Positions 1 through 7,937 of a DNA stretch of 36,035 nt are shown here, piece by piece. The stretch's first letter is position 1; every line of letters starts with the position of its first letter. The notes beneath the pieces are model-generated. The model made no database searches, was not told where the DNA came from, and saw only the letters and a program-made list of their open reading frames with translations. The position numbers and the translations under genes are program-made. The stretch is from NCBI GenBank assembly GCA_910588845.1, contig CAJURU010000030.1, positions 1 to 36,035 of the forward strand, read 5' to 3'. This stretch comes from an uncultured Lachnospiraceae bacterium (GTDB taxonomy: Bacteria > Bacillota > Clostridia > Lachnospirales > Lachnospiraceae).

Positions 1-55
1 GTAGAGCGCTGCGTTCGGGACGCAGAGGTCGCAGGTTCAAATCCTGTCGCATCGA
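1..55 (+). tRNA. tRNA-Pro (CGG), 3' part only
   Basis: The window opens inside a tRNA. The D-arm end, the anticodon stem CTGCG/CGCAG with loop TTCGGGA (anticodon CGG, proline), a T arm with loop TTCAAAT and the 3' acceptor strand CGCATCG plus discriminator A are present. The 5' acceptor strand lies before base 1. No CCA is encoded. Confidence 0.9.
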
Positions 56-92
56 GTATCGAAAGGCCAGAGAATTAAGGCTTATGGCAGAA

Positions 93-123
93 AAAGGCAC
101 TCCGTGAAGGGAGTGCCTTTCTT
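93..123 (+). terminator. Rho-independent terminator after tRNA-Pro
   Basis: An 11-bp perfect stem (93-103 pairing with 110-120) with a 6-nt loop ends in CTTTC-type pyrimidines. It is the likely end of the tRNA-Pro transcript. Confidence 0.8.
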
Positions 124-131
124 GCATTTGA

Positions 132-267
132 CTAACATTGCTTTTCGGCTTTTACAATGAATAATTCGTCCAAAGATTCTGCTGCAATTGCGTCCTGTAA
201 ATGAGGGAAGTTATTAAATTATACAGGGTATCGGCAAGGTCAAAAGCTTTGTCGATATTTTAAGCAC
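132..267 (-). pseudogene. possible decayed coding remnant in the tRNA-vanS gap
   Basis: The gap between the tRNA terminator and the kinase remnant holds no intact gene. On the minus strand one frame ends in a protein-like stretch (LQDAIAAESLDELFIVKAEK, then Gln-Cys-stop at 132-134). A neighbouring frame just upstream reads KAFDLADTLYN. Joined across one frameshift near 205-220, these look like the C-terminus of a degraded protein. I do not recognise the family, and chance is possible at this length. Confidence 0.2.
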
Positions 268-279
268 TGTATTTAATAA

Positions 280-1078
280 AATGTTTGTTCCCTTCTGATT
301 ATAGCGGGTGTTTATCTGTTTATTTTGAAAGGCAATTTTGCAAATGCCGTAGTAGGCTTTTTAGAACACTTTGTCTACTATGACCGCGGCGAGGCTGTGT
401 CTGTCTATTTTAGAACCTTGAAGAGATATGAATTCTGGCTTTTCCTATTGGCGGTTCTGGGTGTATTTTTTGTGATTTTTCGCATATATGTGGGCAATGT
501 TTCAAAATACTTTCAGGAGATCAACCGTGGAATTGATTCACTGGTGAATGAAGCGGCCCAGGATATTGCCCTTCCGGTAGAATTGGCCTCAATGGAAAGA
601 AAAATCAATTCCATACGGCAAAATCAATCTGACGAGGATGCTCGAACAGTTGGCATATGAGTTTAAACCGATGCTGGCCGGGAAAAACCTGAAGCTGGAA
701 TTTGCAATGCAGCCGGATATTTTTGTTTTGTGTGATGCAAACAAGATGCAGCGTGTATTTGATAACCTGCTGCGAAACGCTGTCAACTATTGTAATGCAG
801 ATACAAGTATTAAGATAATTGCAGAACAAATAGAAGATCATGTGCTGATTAAAGTTCTGAATGAGGGAAATACAATTCCGCAGGAACGGTTAGAAAGAAT
901 ATTTGAGCAGTTCTACCGCCTGGATGTATCACGAAGTTCAACCACTGGCGGAGCCGGCCTGGGACTTGCCATTGCAAAGGAGATTATTGAACTTCATCAC
1001 GGGCAGATTACCGCTCACAGTGCGGACGGCTTTACCTGCTTTGAGGTGTTATTGCCGCTCGTAGGAAAACAATCATAA
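280..1078 (+). pseudogene. VanS-like sensor histidine kinase, disrupted
   Basis: Two adjoining frames together resemble VanS-type sensor kinases. The first (about 280-637) carries a second membrane segment near 430-490 and a HAMP-like linker (KYFQEINRGID, then MERKIN). The second (from about 624, with a possible internal start at 638) carries the ATP-binding domain: N box FDNLLRNAVNY, then IFEQFYRLD, and the G box GGAGLGLAIAKEI. The dimerisation domain with the phospho-accepting histidine, normally between them, is missing, and the frame changes at the joint near 620. The 5' end also lacks a credible start: an in-frame stop sits at 277-279. No response-regulator gene is in the window. The gene cannot make a working kinase. 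A second promoter for the ATPase half is not evident. Confidence 0.75.
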
Positions 1079-1098
1079 GTGAGGAGTTAGGGATAACA

Positions 1099-2151
1099 AT
1101 GGAATATCAGAACAATAATGGAAAATACAATAACAGGAACAGGAGGAAGTCAAAAAAGAAAAGCAGGAGGTATTACGGAGTTGTATGTATCGCGCTCTGT
1201 TTCCTCATAGCCGTTACAGTATTCGGAATTGTGAATCTGATAAGGAGCGGCAAAGCAACCCCTGTCCCCGGCAAAAAGGTTACTCAAAATAATGAGGCTT
1301 TTTCTTTGGCGGATGGCGGACAAAACGAGCCGGTTTCACCCGCCATTAACTCTGTAAATTCACTCTCGGTAGATATTACAGCAGCAAATGCTATTGTACT
1401 CAATGCCGATATCAATGAGACGTTGTATCAGAAAAACGGTACAGACAAAATTGCGCCGGCCAGCACAGCTAAAATGATTACGGCCTTGACCGTGTTGGAT
1501 TACTGTTCCCCGGACGATGAAATGAGGGTAGGCGCGGAAATTGAAATGATCCATGATGATTCGTCAAGAGCCTGGCTTATGCAGGGCAATATGCTGACTG
1601 TCAGACAACTTTTAATTGCCCTTATGCTTCCTTCCGGCAATGACGCGGCGTACACGCTCGCGGTGAATACCGGAAAGAAAATTGCCGGGGATAAGGGTCT
1701 GTCAAATGCACAGTCCATTGATGTGTTTATGGATAAAGTAAATGAAAAGGCAAAATCGCTTGGTGCACAAAACTCAAATTTTGTAGTACCGGATGGATAT
1801 GACGCCGATGGGCAGTATACCACAGCCTACGATCTTGCCCTTATCGCGAAGGCATGTTTAGACGACCCTTATGTTTCTGAAACCGTAGGAAGCTATTCGT
1901 CTTATGAAAAGTGGTTGAATGGCCGGGAGGTCACTTACAATAATACAAACGAGCTCCTCAATCCAGACAGCCAGTATTACCGGCCTGAAGTGGTCGGCCT
2001 AAAGACGGGAACCAGCAGTCTTAGCGGGGCCTGTATCATTTCTGCGGCGGTCATTAACGGAAACACCTATATTTGTGCGGTCATGGGATCCACTGAGAAC
2101 GACAGATTTCAGGACAGCATTGATCTTATCGACGCAATTAAATCGCAATGA
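1099..2151 (+). CDS. serine-type D-Ala-D-Ala carboxypeptidase (peptidase S11)
   Basis: This is a penicillin-binding-protein-type D,D-carboxypeptidase that trims the terminal D-alanine of peptidoglycan stem peptides outside the membrane. A basic N-terminus is followed by one membrane segment at about residues 27-48 that serves as an anchor. The three active-site motifs are all present: STAK at 122-125 (nucleophile Ser122), SGN at 179-181 and KTG at 302-304. At 350 residues it is shorter than DacA enzymes carrying the C-terminal beta domain, so it is probably the catalytic domain alone. The start has an upstream GAGGAG-like site. It lies 20 bp after the VanS-like pseudogene, and such enzymes are found beside VanRS-type systems, so it may once have been controlled by that kinase. 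A link to glycopeptide tolerance is inference only. Confidence 0.88.
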   Translation: MEYQNNNGKYNNRNRRKSKKKSRRYYGVVCIALCFLIAVTVFGIVNLIRSGKATPVPGKKVTQNNEAFSLADGGQNEPVSPAINSVNSLSVDITAANAIVLNADINETLYQKNGTDKIAPASTAKMITALTVLDYCSPDDEMRVGAEIEMIHDDSSRAWLMQGNMLTVRQLLIALMLPSGNDAAYTLAVNTGKKIAGDKGLSNAQSIDVFMDKVNEKAKSLGAQNSNFVVPDGYDADGQYTTAYDLALIAKACLDDPYVSETVGSYSSYEKWLNGREVTYNNTNELLNPDSQYYRPEVVGLKTGTSSLSGACIISAAVINGNTYICAVMGSTENDRFQDSIDLIDAIKSQ

Positions 2152-2405
2152 ACAAATAAGGAGTGAAGCAATGAAGAACTTATTTTCATAGTGTGTCCTC
2201 CTGAATCTTAATGAAATTAGTGTACCCGGAAAATAGGAGAATATAAGGGAATACCGGAAAAAGATGTTTTAGGAGTATAATTATAAATGTCAAAAACTAA
2301 AGATTCCATAGGTATTTTTCGTTAAAATATATAGTTTTAGGAGATGAAAGCGTGAAAAGATTATGCAATAATGATAACATTGGGAAAAATATATTAAATT
2401 TAGGG
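2152..2405 (+). other. leader region with three SD-led mini reading frames
   Basis: No full gene lies between the carboxypeptidase and the esterase. Three very short frames follow Shine-Dalgarno-like AGGAG sites. They are 2171-2191 (MKNLFS), 2287-2325 (MSKTKDSIGIFR) and, from a GTG at 2352, a 29-codon frame ending at 2441, 15 bp before the esterase start. The segment GTTTTAGGAG occurs twice (2266-2275 and 2334-2343). These may be leader peptides or remnants of lost genes; nothing shows they are translated. Confidence 0.3.
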
Positions 2406-2435
2406 AATCCCAGGGCATATGTATGCGCTGGGATT
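2406..2435 (+). promoter_or_regulatory. hairpin just upstream of the esterase ribosome binding site
   Basis: Arms AATCCCAG (2406-2413) and CTGGGATT (2428-2435) are perfect. Inside them GCAT/ATGC pair around an ATGT loop, leaving one G-G mismatch. The stem is followed by TTCTGAG and then the GAAGGAGG site of the esterase. It could be a weak terminator/attenuator or an mRNA-stabilising hairpin. Confidence 0.5.
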
Positions 2436-2455
2436 TTCTGAGAGAAGGAGGTTTT

Positions 2456-3601
2456 ATGCAGAAAATGAGGAAAAACAGACGAAAAAGGAGTTTGGCTGCG
2501 ATATTGGCGGCTGCTATGGTGTTTACCACAGCGCCCGCCGATGTCAGAGCAGAAGCATCTGCTGGGACGGCGGATGTGCAGGCAGAAGCATATGCGGGAA
2601 ATGCAAATCTGCCGGCGTTGGTTTCTGCGGGCGATGGGACGGAGAAATGGACGCCTATCGACCAATTTGTACAGGACACGAATTACGATGTGCCGGCTGA
2701 TTACATGCAGAAGAAGGACGGTATTGATTATGGAAGCGTGGAGAATATTCAGTATCAGTCTACAGCGACTAATTCCATACGCAGGGCTAAGGTCATTCTG
2801 CCGGCAGGCTACAGTACAGGGAAAAAATATCCTGTGCTTTATCTCCTGCATGGGATTTTTGGCAATGAGACAACGCTGTTTGGCGACGGTGTCCAGAACG
2901 TGATCGGCAATGCCATAGCATCCGGCGACAGCGAGGAGATGATTGTCGTGCTGCCCAATGCCTGTGCCAACGAGGCAGGCAGCGGCGAAGGGTTTAACTT
3001 AGAGCATTATGCGGCGTATGATAATTTTATCAATGATTTTGAAGACTGCCTGATGCCATATATCAATGAGCATTATTCTATAGCTGCCGGAAGAGAAAAT
3101 ACGGCTATTTCCGGGTTCTCTATGGGAGGAAGAGTGACGCTCCACATCGGGTTTACGCTTCAGGATAAAGTGCGCTATATTGGCGCGTTTAACCCGGCGT
3201 TCGGTATTTTTGAGTATGAAAATAATGGCGTGCATGAAAATGGTCTGTTCACGGAAGAATCATTTACTTTGCAACCGCAGTATATGCAGGATATGCTGGT
3301 GCTGATTGCAGCAGGTACAAATGATGGAATTGTCAGGGATGAGCCCGAGCGTTACCATAATGCGCTGACGGCAAACCAGGTTCCCCATATTTACTATGCT
3401 ACGCAAGGAATCAACGCCAGTGGGCAGCCAAGCAGCGGCGGGCACGACGGCGACGTCTATAAGCATGGACTTTACAATTTCATGCGCAGAATTTTCCATA
3501 AAGAATCTGCGCCTGCGCAGACAGCCGCTGCGGAAACTGCTAAATATATTTTAAGGCTGAATAGTTTCTGGCCGGCCTCAATTTTTCTAAAAAAGTGTTG
3601 A
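2456..3601 (+). CDS. secreted esterase, feruloyl esterase/esterase D-like alpha/beta hydrolase
   Basis: This is a secreted carboxylesterase of the esterase D/feruloyl esterase type, which removes acyl or feruloyl groups from plant polysaccharides. The ATG at 2456 is preferred over the in-frame ATG at 2423 because GAAGGAGG ends 5 bp before it and a signal peptide then begins at residue 1 (basic MQKMRKNRRKR, hydrophobic core, cleavage near ADVRA). The catalytic triad is visible: Ser222 in GFSMGG, probably Asp290 in TNDG, and His330 in GGHDGDVY. YLLHGIFG near residues 130-137 is the oxyanion-hole region. The last 20 or so residues after AAAETAKY look unlike the family and end in an odd hydrophobic/cysteine tail. 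The stop codon overlaps the -35 box of the tRNA promoter, which suggests a rearranged 3' end. The substrate is inferred. Confidence 0.85.
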   Translation: MQKMRKNRRKRSLAAILAAAMVFTTAPADVRAEASAGTADVQAEAYAGNANLPALVSAGDGTEKWTPIDQFVQDTNYDVPADYMQKKDGIDYGSVENIQYQSTATNSIRRAKVILPAGYSTGKKYPVLYLLHGIFGNETTLFGDGVQNVIGNAIASGDSEEMIVVLPNACANEAGSGEGFNLEHYAAYDNFINDFEDCLMPYINEHYSIAAGRENTAISGFSMGGRVTLHIGFTLQDKVRYIGAFNPAFGIFEYENNGVHENGLFTEESFTLQPQYMQDMLVLIAAGTNDGIVRDEPERYHNALTANQVPHIYYATQGINASGQPSSGGHDGDVYKHGLYNFMRRIFHKESAPAQTAAAETAKYILRLNSFWPASIFLKKC

Positions 3602-3626
3602 CAAATTTATTATATGCGTGTAAAAT
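3598..3626 (+). promoter_or_regulatory. sigma-A promoter of the tRNA cluster
   Basis: A perfect -35 TTGACA (3598-3603), a 17-bp spacer and -10 TAAAAT (3621-3626) end 26 bp before tRNA-Phe. The -35 box overlaps the esterase stop codon. Confidence 0.85.
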
Positions 3627-3652
3627 AATATCGTTGCTGAAATAAAGCACAT

Positions 3653-3725
<73 letters not shown>

Positions 3726-3747
3726 CTGACACAGAAGTGTTGTTTTT

Positions 3748-3818
3748 GCGGGTGTAGTTCAATGGTAGAACACTAGCCTTCCAAGCTAGATACGTGGGTT
3801 CGATTCCCATCACCCGCT
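3748..3818 (+). tRNA. tRNA-Gly (TCC)
   Basis: A 71-nt cloverleaf with acceptor GCGGGTG/CACCCGC, discriminator T, and anticodon loop CTTCCAA (anticodon TCC). CCA is not encoded. It is 22 bp after tRNA-Phe. Confidence 0.95.
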
Positions 3819-3821
3819 TCA

Positions 3822-3894
3822 GCGATAGTGGCGTAGTTGGTAACGCGCGACCTTGCCAAGGTCGAGACCGCGGGTTCGAGCCCCGTCTATCGCT
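3822..3894 (+). tRNA. tRNA-Gly (GCC)
   Basis: A cloverleaf with acceptor GCGATAG/CTATCGC, discriminator T, D arm GCGT/ACGC, and anticodon stem CGACC/GGTCG with loop TTGCCAA (anticodon GCC). It starts 3 bp after the other tRNA-Gly, so the two give complementary glycine decoding. Confidence 0.93.
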
Positions 3895-3900
3895 CTTCTG

Positions 3901-3934
3901 ATAGCGGAAACAAGTAGTTTCCGCTATATTTTTG
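3901..3934 (+). terminator. terminator of the tRNA operon
   Basis: A perfect 11-bp stem (3901-3911 with 3917-3927) and 5-nt loop are followed by ATTTTTG. It begins 6 bp after the last tRNA. Confidence 0.9.
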
Positions 3935-4033
3935 TCCCAAAATCCCAAAATTACGCGAATCGCGTACAGAAACGTTACAAAAAGGTAATGTAACCATGTC
4001 GAATGGTGCCTTTTTCTTTACCGTGGAACATCC

Positions 4034-4072
4034 TATACTTTGCTTAGGCTTAACAAAGTTTTTGGTAAGCCT
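4034..4072 (+). promoter_or_regulatory. candidate -10 box and operator dyad of the XRE gene
   Basis: TATACT at 4034-4039 fits a -10 box; the -35 region is weak. Immediately downstream an inverted repeat has arms AGGCTTA (4046-4052) and TAAGCCT (4066-4072), with a further CTTTG/CAAAAG echo outside. Its position over the likely start site suits autorepression by the regulator encoded next. This is inference from spacing and symmetry. Confidence 0.4.
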
Positions 4073-4093
4073 GTACAAAAGAGAAGAGGTGTA

Positions 4094-4435
4094 ATGAGTA
4101 TGAGTGATTTTGGAGCAAGAGTAAGGAAGATTAGGAAGGAACGCAATATGACAATTGTGAGATTGGCGGAGCTGTGTGATTCTTCCGAGAATGTAATCAG
4201 AAACTATGAGAAATCCAGGCGTCTGCCGCAGGTCGATATGCTGGTGCGAATTTGCAATGCATTGAAGGTGTCTCCTGAGTATCTACTTCAGGATGGGCTG
4301 GTCTATCAATCGAATCAAGCTGGTGAAGAACTCCTACAGAAAATAAGCAGACTTTCCCCTAAGAATGTGTCGGTATTGACGGATATGGTGGATACGTTGG
4401 GGAAGTATGATGGTGTAAATGAGATGATAAGGTAA
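4094..4435 (+). CDS. XRE-family helix-turn-helix regulator
   Basis: A 113-residue DNA-binding protein. An XRE/Cro-type HTH domain fills residues 5-66: the RVRKIRKERNMT opening, then LAELCDSSENVIRNYEKSRRL as the turn-recognition region, and PEYLL at its end. The short C-terminal part (about 75-113) has no recognised sensor motif and may help dimerisation. The start at 4094 follows AGAAGAGGTG; the frame is open further upstream to 4040, but that part would include the candidate operator. It stands alone between the tRNA operon and the c-di-GMP genes, with its own terminator. Targets cannot be read from the sequence; autoregulation through the dyad at 4046-4072 is plausible. Confidence 0.85.
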   Translation: MSMSDFGARVRKIRKERNMTIVRLAELCDSSENVIRNYEKSRRLPQVDMLVRICNALKVSPEYLLQDGLVYQSNQAGEELLQKISRLSPKNVSVLTDMVDTLGKYDGVNEMIR

Positions 4436-4446
4436 GATGCAAGCGT

Positions 4447-4484
4447 CCCCCCTGCCGGTATTTTGTGCCAGGCAGGGGGGTTCA
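4447..4484 (+). terminator. terminator after the XRE gene
   Basis: A GC-rich perfect 10-bp stem CCCCCCTGCC/GGCAGGGGGG (4447-4456 with 4471-4480) and 14-nt loop are followed by TTCATTTT. The T-tract is imperfect. Confidence 0.7.
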
Positions 4485-4573
4485 TTTTCAAGGAAAATTG
4501 TTTTATTTTCTATGAAAGTGTGTTAGAATAGAAAAAGCAGTAGCGGGCGGGGGAGCGTGAAAGGAGATCATTA

Positions 4574-6253
4574 GTGAAAATTCTCAAAATGCACTTGATA
4601 GAAGCTGCGGTAGCAGTTTTGTTCGTAGTGCTGGTGTTTGTTCTCTGTCATGGAGATGGAGAAGAGGTAATTGAGGATATGTCTTATAATCAGAATTGGA
4701 CTTCTGTTGTTGGTGGAGAAAAACAAGAATATGAGATACTTCCAGAGACGGTAGGGTTGTCATACCGTGAGGAAGTGGTTATATTAAGGAAAAAATTACC
4801 CCAGGATTACCAGCCTGCGGATTTCATTGGATATTATACAACACACCAGCTATCAGAGGCATATATAGATGGTAAAAAGGTTTTTGAACGTAAGATTCCT
4901 GGGGGGGCAAGGAGTAAGACGCCTGGAAATTGTTGGAATTTTATACGGCTGTGCGAAGGGTATGCGGGAAAAACCTTGGAGATACATATCAGAAATTGTT
5001 ACAGTTCTTCCAGTATGAAGATGCCTATGGTATACTATGGGCCGCAGTCGGCAATCATACTCAGTCAGATAAAAAGCAGGTTTTTGTCTGTAATAATTAG
5101 TTTTATCATGTTTACCATGGGCGTGGTGCTTGTGGCGATATGGTTTGCTGTTGGCAAGAAAATGTATTTTCATAAGGGAGTTCCCTGGCTTGGGTTGTTT
5201 TCCATGCATTTTGCAGTATGGTCGGCATTTGAGACGAAGATTCCGGTGCTTATGTTGGAACGGCCGCTATTGTCCAGCATGATTACATTTATGAGCCTTA
5301 AATTGATGCTTCTTCCGTTTGTGTTTTTTATCCGCACTATATATAATAAGAAGGGAAGCAGATTTCTGGATGTGTTTGCCGGAGCCTGCGTGCTGGATTT
5401 TGCTGCTTGTTTCCTGATGCAGCTGATGGGCTGGTATGATTTCAGGGAGACGTTATGGATTACTCATATGCTAGGGCTTGGGGCTATTGCCGCGGTGTTG
5501 ATAATGGGCGTATGTACGTTGTCTAAACAAGATCGTGTCTCGGTCAAACATGACGGGAAGTTCTGGGTTAATGTGGGGTGCGTCTGTGTTATCAGCGCTT
5601 GTGCAATTCTGGATGCAATGAATTATTATTTCGGGTTTTATGGCGATGTGGCATTCTTTTCCAGAATTGGCTGTCTGGTATATATTTTTATACTGAGCAA
5701 GCAGTTTTTGGACGAATCCATCAAATTGATCCAGGCTGGGAAGCATGCCGAGGAAATACTGGAGGAAGCGGGATTGGACGCGCTTACTTATATGAAGAAT
5801 CGCAGAAGTTTTGAGTCTGACTTACATAAAATTCCCAAAGGGGAGTTTCCGCGCTATAGCGTGGCGATGTTTGATTTAAATAACCTCAAGATGATGAATG
5901 ACAAGTATGGGCATAGTGTGGGCGACTGTTATATTATAAATGGCAGTGAGATTATCCGCGATGTGTTTGGAGATATGGGGGAGATTTATCGCATTGGCGG
6001 AGATGAGTTTTGTCTGATTTCAGACGTCCTTACGGAAGATATTTTTGAGGAAAAGAGATTAAGAATAAATAGCTGGATGGAAAGCCTGCAAGGCGCGTAT
6101 GTGAAAGACGCCATGCAGATTGCCTCCGGTTTTGCAAAATATAGCCGCAGTAAGGATTTAAAGTTACAAGATACCATTGGGCGTGCAGACGCGCAGATGT
6201 ATCGGTGCAAGAAGAGGCAGAAAGCAATAAAGAATAATAGTGAGATACATTAA
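4574..6253 (+). CDS. membrane diguanylate cyclase (GGDEF domain)
   Basis: A probable c-di-GMP synthase that joins two GTP molecules. An N-terminal membrane helix (about 6-26) precedes an extracytoplasmic region (about 29-168) and a block of around seven membrane helices (about 170-390). This layout resembles 7TMR-DISM-type receptors. The GGDEF domain is at about 400-555, with an intact GGDEF signature at residues 475-479 (RIGGDEF) and the metal-binding FDLNNLK segment. The usual RxxD inhibitory site just before GGDEF is absent (the region reads GDMGEIYR), so product inhibition at that site is not expected. The start is a GTG preceded by AAAGGAGA. It lies 18 bp before an HD-GYP gene, so synthesis and breakdown are probably co-transcribed. 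The sensed signal is unknown. Confidence 0.87.
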   Translation: MKILKMHLIEAAVAVLFVVLVFVLCHGDGEEVIEDMSYNQNWTSVVGGEKQEYEILPETVGLSYREEVVILRKKLPQDYQPADFIGYYTTHQLSEAYIDGKKVFERKIPGGARSKTPGNCWNFIRLCEGYAGKTLEIHIRNCYSSSSMKMPMVYYGPQSAIILSQIKSRFLSVIISFIMFTMGVVLVAIWFAVGKKMYFHKGVPWLGLFSMHFAVWSAFETKIPVLMLERPLLSSMITFMSLKLMLLPFVFFIRTIYNKKGSRFLDVFAGACVLDFAACFLMQLMGWYDFRETLWITHMLGLGAIAAVLIMGVCTLSKQDRVSVKHDGKFWVNVGCVCVISACAILDAMNYYFGFYGDVAFFSRIGCLVYIFILSKQFLDESIKLIQAGKHAEEILEEAGLDALTYMKNRRSFESDLHKIPKGEFPRYSVAMFDLNNLKMMNDKYGHSVGDCYIINGSEIIRDVFGDMGEIYRIGGDEFCLISDVLTEDIFEEKRLRINSWMESLQGAYVKDAMQIASGFAKYSRSKDLKLQDTIGRADAQMYRCKKRQKAIKNNSEIH

Positions 6254-6271
6254 TTTAGGAGGTGGCTGGTT

Positions 6272-7315
6272 ATGCGTTACATGCCGATAGCGAGAGTAGA
6301 GGCAGGTATGGCCTTGGGACAGGATATTTATAATGGAGAAGGGCAATTGATTCTGGGCAGGCGTCTGGTTTTGAACGATGATTCCCTGCAACAGCTTCTT
6401 CAGCTCGGATTCCCGGGCATCTACATTGATGATGAATTTACAGAGGATTTGAGGATTGAGCAGGTAATCCGTCCGCAATTAAAGCGGGAAGCGCTGAAAA
6501 TGGTGCACGATTTGTTTTTGGATAATAAGAATATTCCTATGGAACAGCATAATCTTCAGGAAATTGTTATGAATGTGATGGATGATGTGCTCAACAGCCA
6601 GGATGTGATGTGCAACATGCTGGATATCAAGACATACGATGATTACGTATATTTTCATTCGGTAAACGTGGCCGTTCTGTCCACCATGATCGGCGCGGCA
6701 TGTAACATGAACAAGGAGGAGCTGAATATCTTGACGACTTCGGCTTTGCTGCACGATGTGGGCAAGCGGTTTGTGGAGGAGGATGTGCTGAACGTTCGGC
6801 GCGCTTTGACCGAGGAGGAGCGGATTATGATTGTCCAGCATCCCAAGCTGGGCTATGAGTTCTTGAAAGAAAACTTTGACTTCCTGCCGGAAATCTATAA
6901 CAGCGTGTTGGAACATCACGAGTGGTATAATGGCTGCGGGTATCCGATGCGCAGATCAGGCTCAGAAATCCCGATTTATGCCAGGATTATCAAGCTGGCG
7001 GATGTGTATGACGCGTTGACTTCCAAACTGCCCTATCATGAAGCGGTTTCGCCTTCCGAGGCAGTGGAGTATATTATGGCAAATGCCGGGGCGGAGTTTG
7101 ACCCGGAATTGGTAGACGTATTTCTGCGCAGGATTGCCGTTTATCCGGTGGGCTGCGAGGTTAGCCTGTCCGACGGAAGAACGGCGGTAGTAATGGAGAA
7201 TTATAAGGAATTTGTGTTAAGGCCCAAGGTTAAAGTTATCCCCACCGGTGAGATTATTGATCTGAAGGCGGACGATGATTACAGAAGTCTGACAATTTTG
7301 GAACTGATTGTATAA
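6272..7315 (+). CDS. HD-GYP domain c-di-GMP phosphodiesterase
   Basis: A probable hydrolase of c-di-GMP. The N-terminal part (1-115) is a variable region typical of stand-alone Firmicute HD-GYP proteins. The HD-GYP domain follows, with HD at 161-162 and K165 in HDVGK. The signature HHE at 215-217 is followed by NGCGYP at 220-225, an intact GYP motif (Gly223-Tyr224-Pro225). The usual aspartate before Gly is replaced by Asn220, a mild variation. No membrane segment is seen, so the protein is cytoplasmic. An AGGAGGTGG site precedes the ATG. It follows the diguanylate cyclase by 18 bp, which implies local opposing control of the messenger. Confidence 0.9.
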   Translation: MRYMPIARVEAGMALGQDIYNGEGQLILGRRLVLNDDSLQQLLQLGFPGIYIDDEFTEDLRIEQVIRPQLKREALKMVHDLFLDNKNIPMEQHNLQEIVMNVMDDVLNSQDVMCNMLDIKTYDDYVYFHSVNVAVLSTMIGAACNMNKEELNILTTSALLHDVGKRFVEEDVLNVRRALTEEERIMIVQHPKLGYEFLKENFDFLPEIYNSVLEHHEWYNGCGYPMRRSGSEIPIYARIIKLADVYDALTSKLPYHEAVSPSEAVEYIMANAGAEFDPELVDVFLRRIAVYPVGCEVSLSDGRTAVVMENYKEFVLRPKVKVIPTGEIIDLKADDDYRSLTILELIV

Positions 7316-7362
7316 ATGGAGTGCGGAGGAGTCCTGGTGCCTCCGGTATATTAGGTGTTTAA

Positions 7363-7926
7363 ATGACAGGGCAGAAAGAAACAATAGACGTGCTGTTGGC
7401 GGAGAGCTTTAAGGAGCTTGCCTGCCGGCAGCCGATTGAGAAGATAACCATTAAAGCGATTACAGATAGGGCGGGCGTCATTCGTCCCACGTTTTATAAC
7501 CATTTTCAGGACAAATATGAACTGTTGGAGTGGATTATCCATACTCAGATTTTGGAGCCGACCAAGCCGCTGATCCATGCGGGGATGGTGGACGAAGCGT
7601 TGATGCTGATTTTTACTTCTGTGAAGGCAGACGGGGAATTTTACCAGAAAGCAGTGCGCTTAGAAGGGCAGAATTCCTTTGAGCAGATTACCAAAAAATG
7701 CATTGAGAACATGCTTTTGCAACTAATTCATGGTAAAGAGCATGTTGGCAGGAAGCGTCATCCCTGGCTGACGCCGGAGCATATCGCGCAGTATTACGCG
7801 CAGTCTATGTGCTTTGTAGTTGTAAGCTGGATTAAGAGCGGCATGACGGTGGAGCCCCGGGAGATTACAGACATTTATAATTATATCATCACGCGTTCCA
7901 TGATGGACGTCATTGAAGAGCTGTGA
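7363..7926 (+). CDS. TetR/AcrR-family transcriptional regulator
   Basis: A 187-residue repressor-type regulator. The N-terminal HTH (about 5-55) reads ESFKELACRQPIEKITIKAI, then PTFYNHFQDKYELLEW; the TFYNHF signature with its DKYEL helix is the TetR recognition region. The C-terminal ligand/dimer domain is divergent, as usual, and resembles the small DhaS-like group. The start is chosen by a weak AGGTG site 5-9 bp upstream of ATG. It lies directly upstream of an MMPL-type exporter, with palindromic sequences between them, which points to local control of that exporter. A short hairpin (7324-7345) without a T-tract separates it from the HD-GYP gene. Confidence 0.87.
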   Translation: MTGQKETIDVLLAESFKELACRQPIEKITIKAITDRAGVIRPTFYNHFQDKYELLEWIIHTQILEPTKPLIHAGMVDEALMLIFTSVKADGEFYQKAVRLEGQNSFEQITKKCIENMLLQLIHGKEHVGRKRHPWLTPEHIAQYYAQSMCFVVVSWIKSGMTVEPREITDIYNYIITRSMMDVIEEL

Positions 7927-7937
7927 CAAATGATGGC

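Noticed and set aside
4490..4573. c-di-GMP riboswitch before the GGDEF gene
   Set aside because: The gap is only about 80 bp and no GEMM-like paired elements could be seen.
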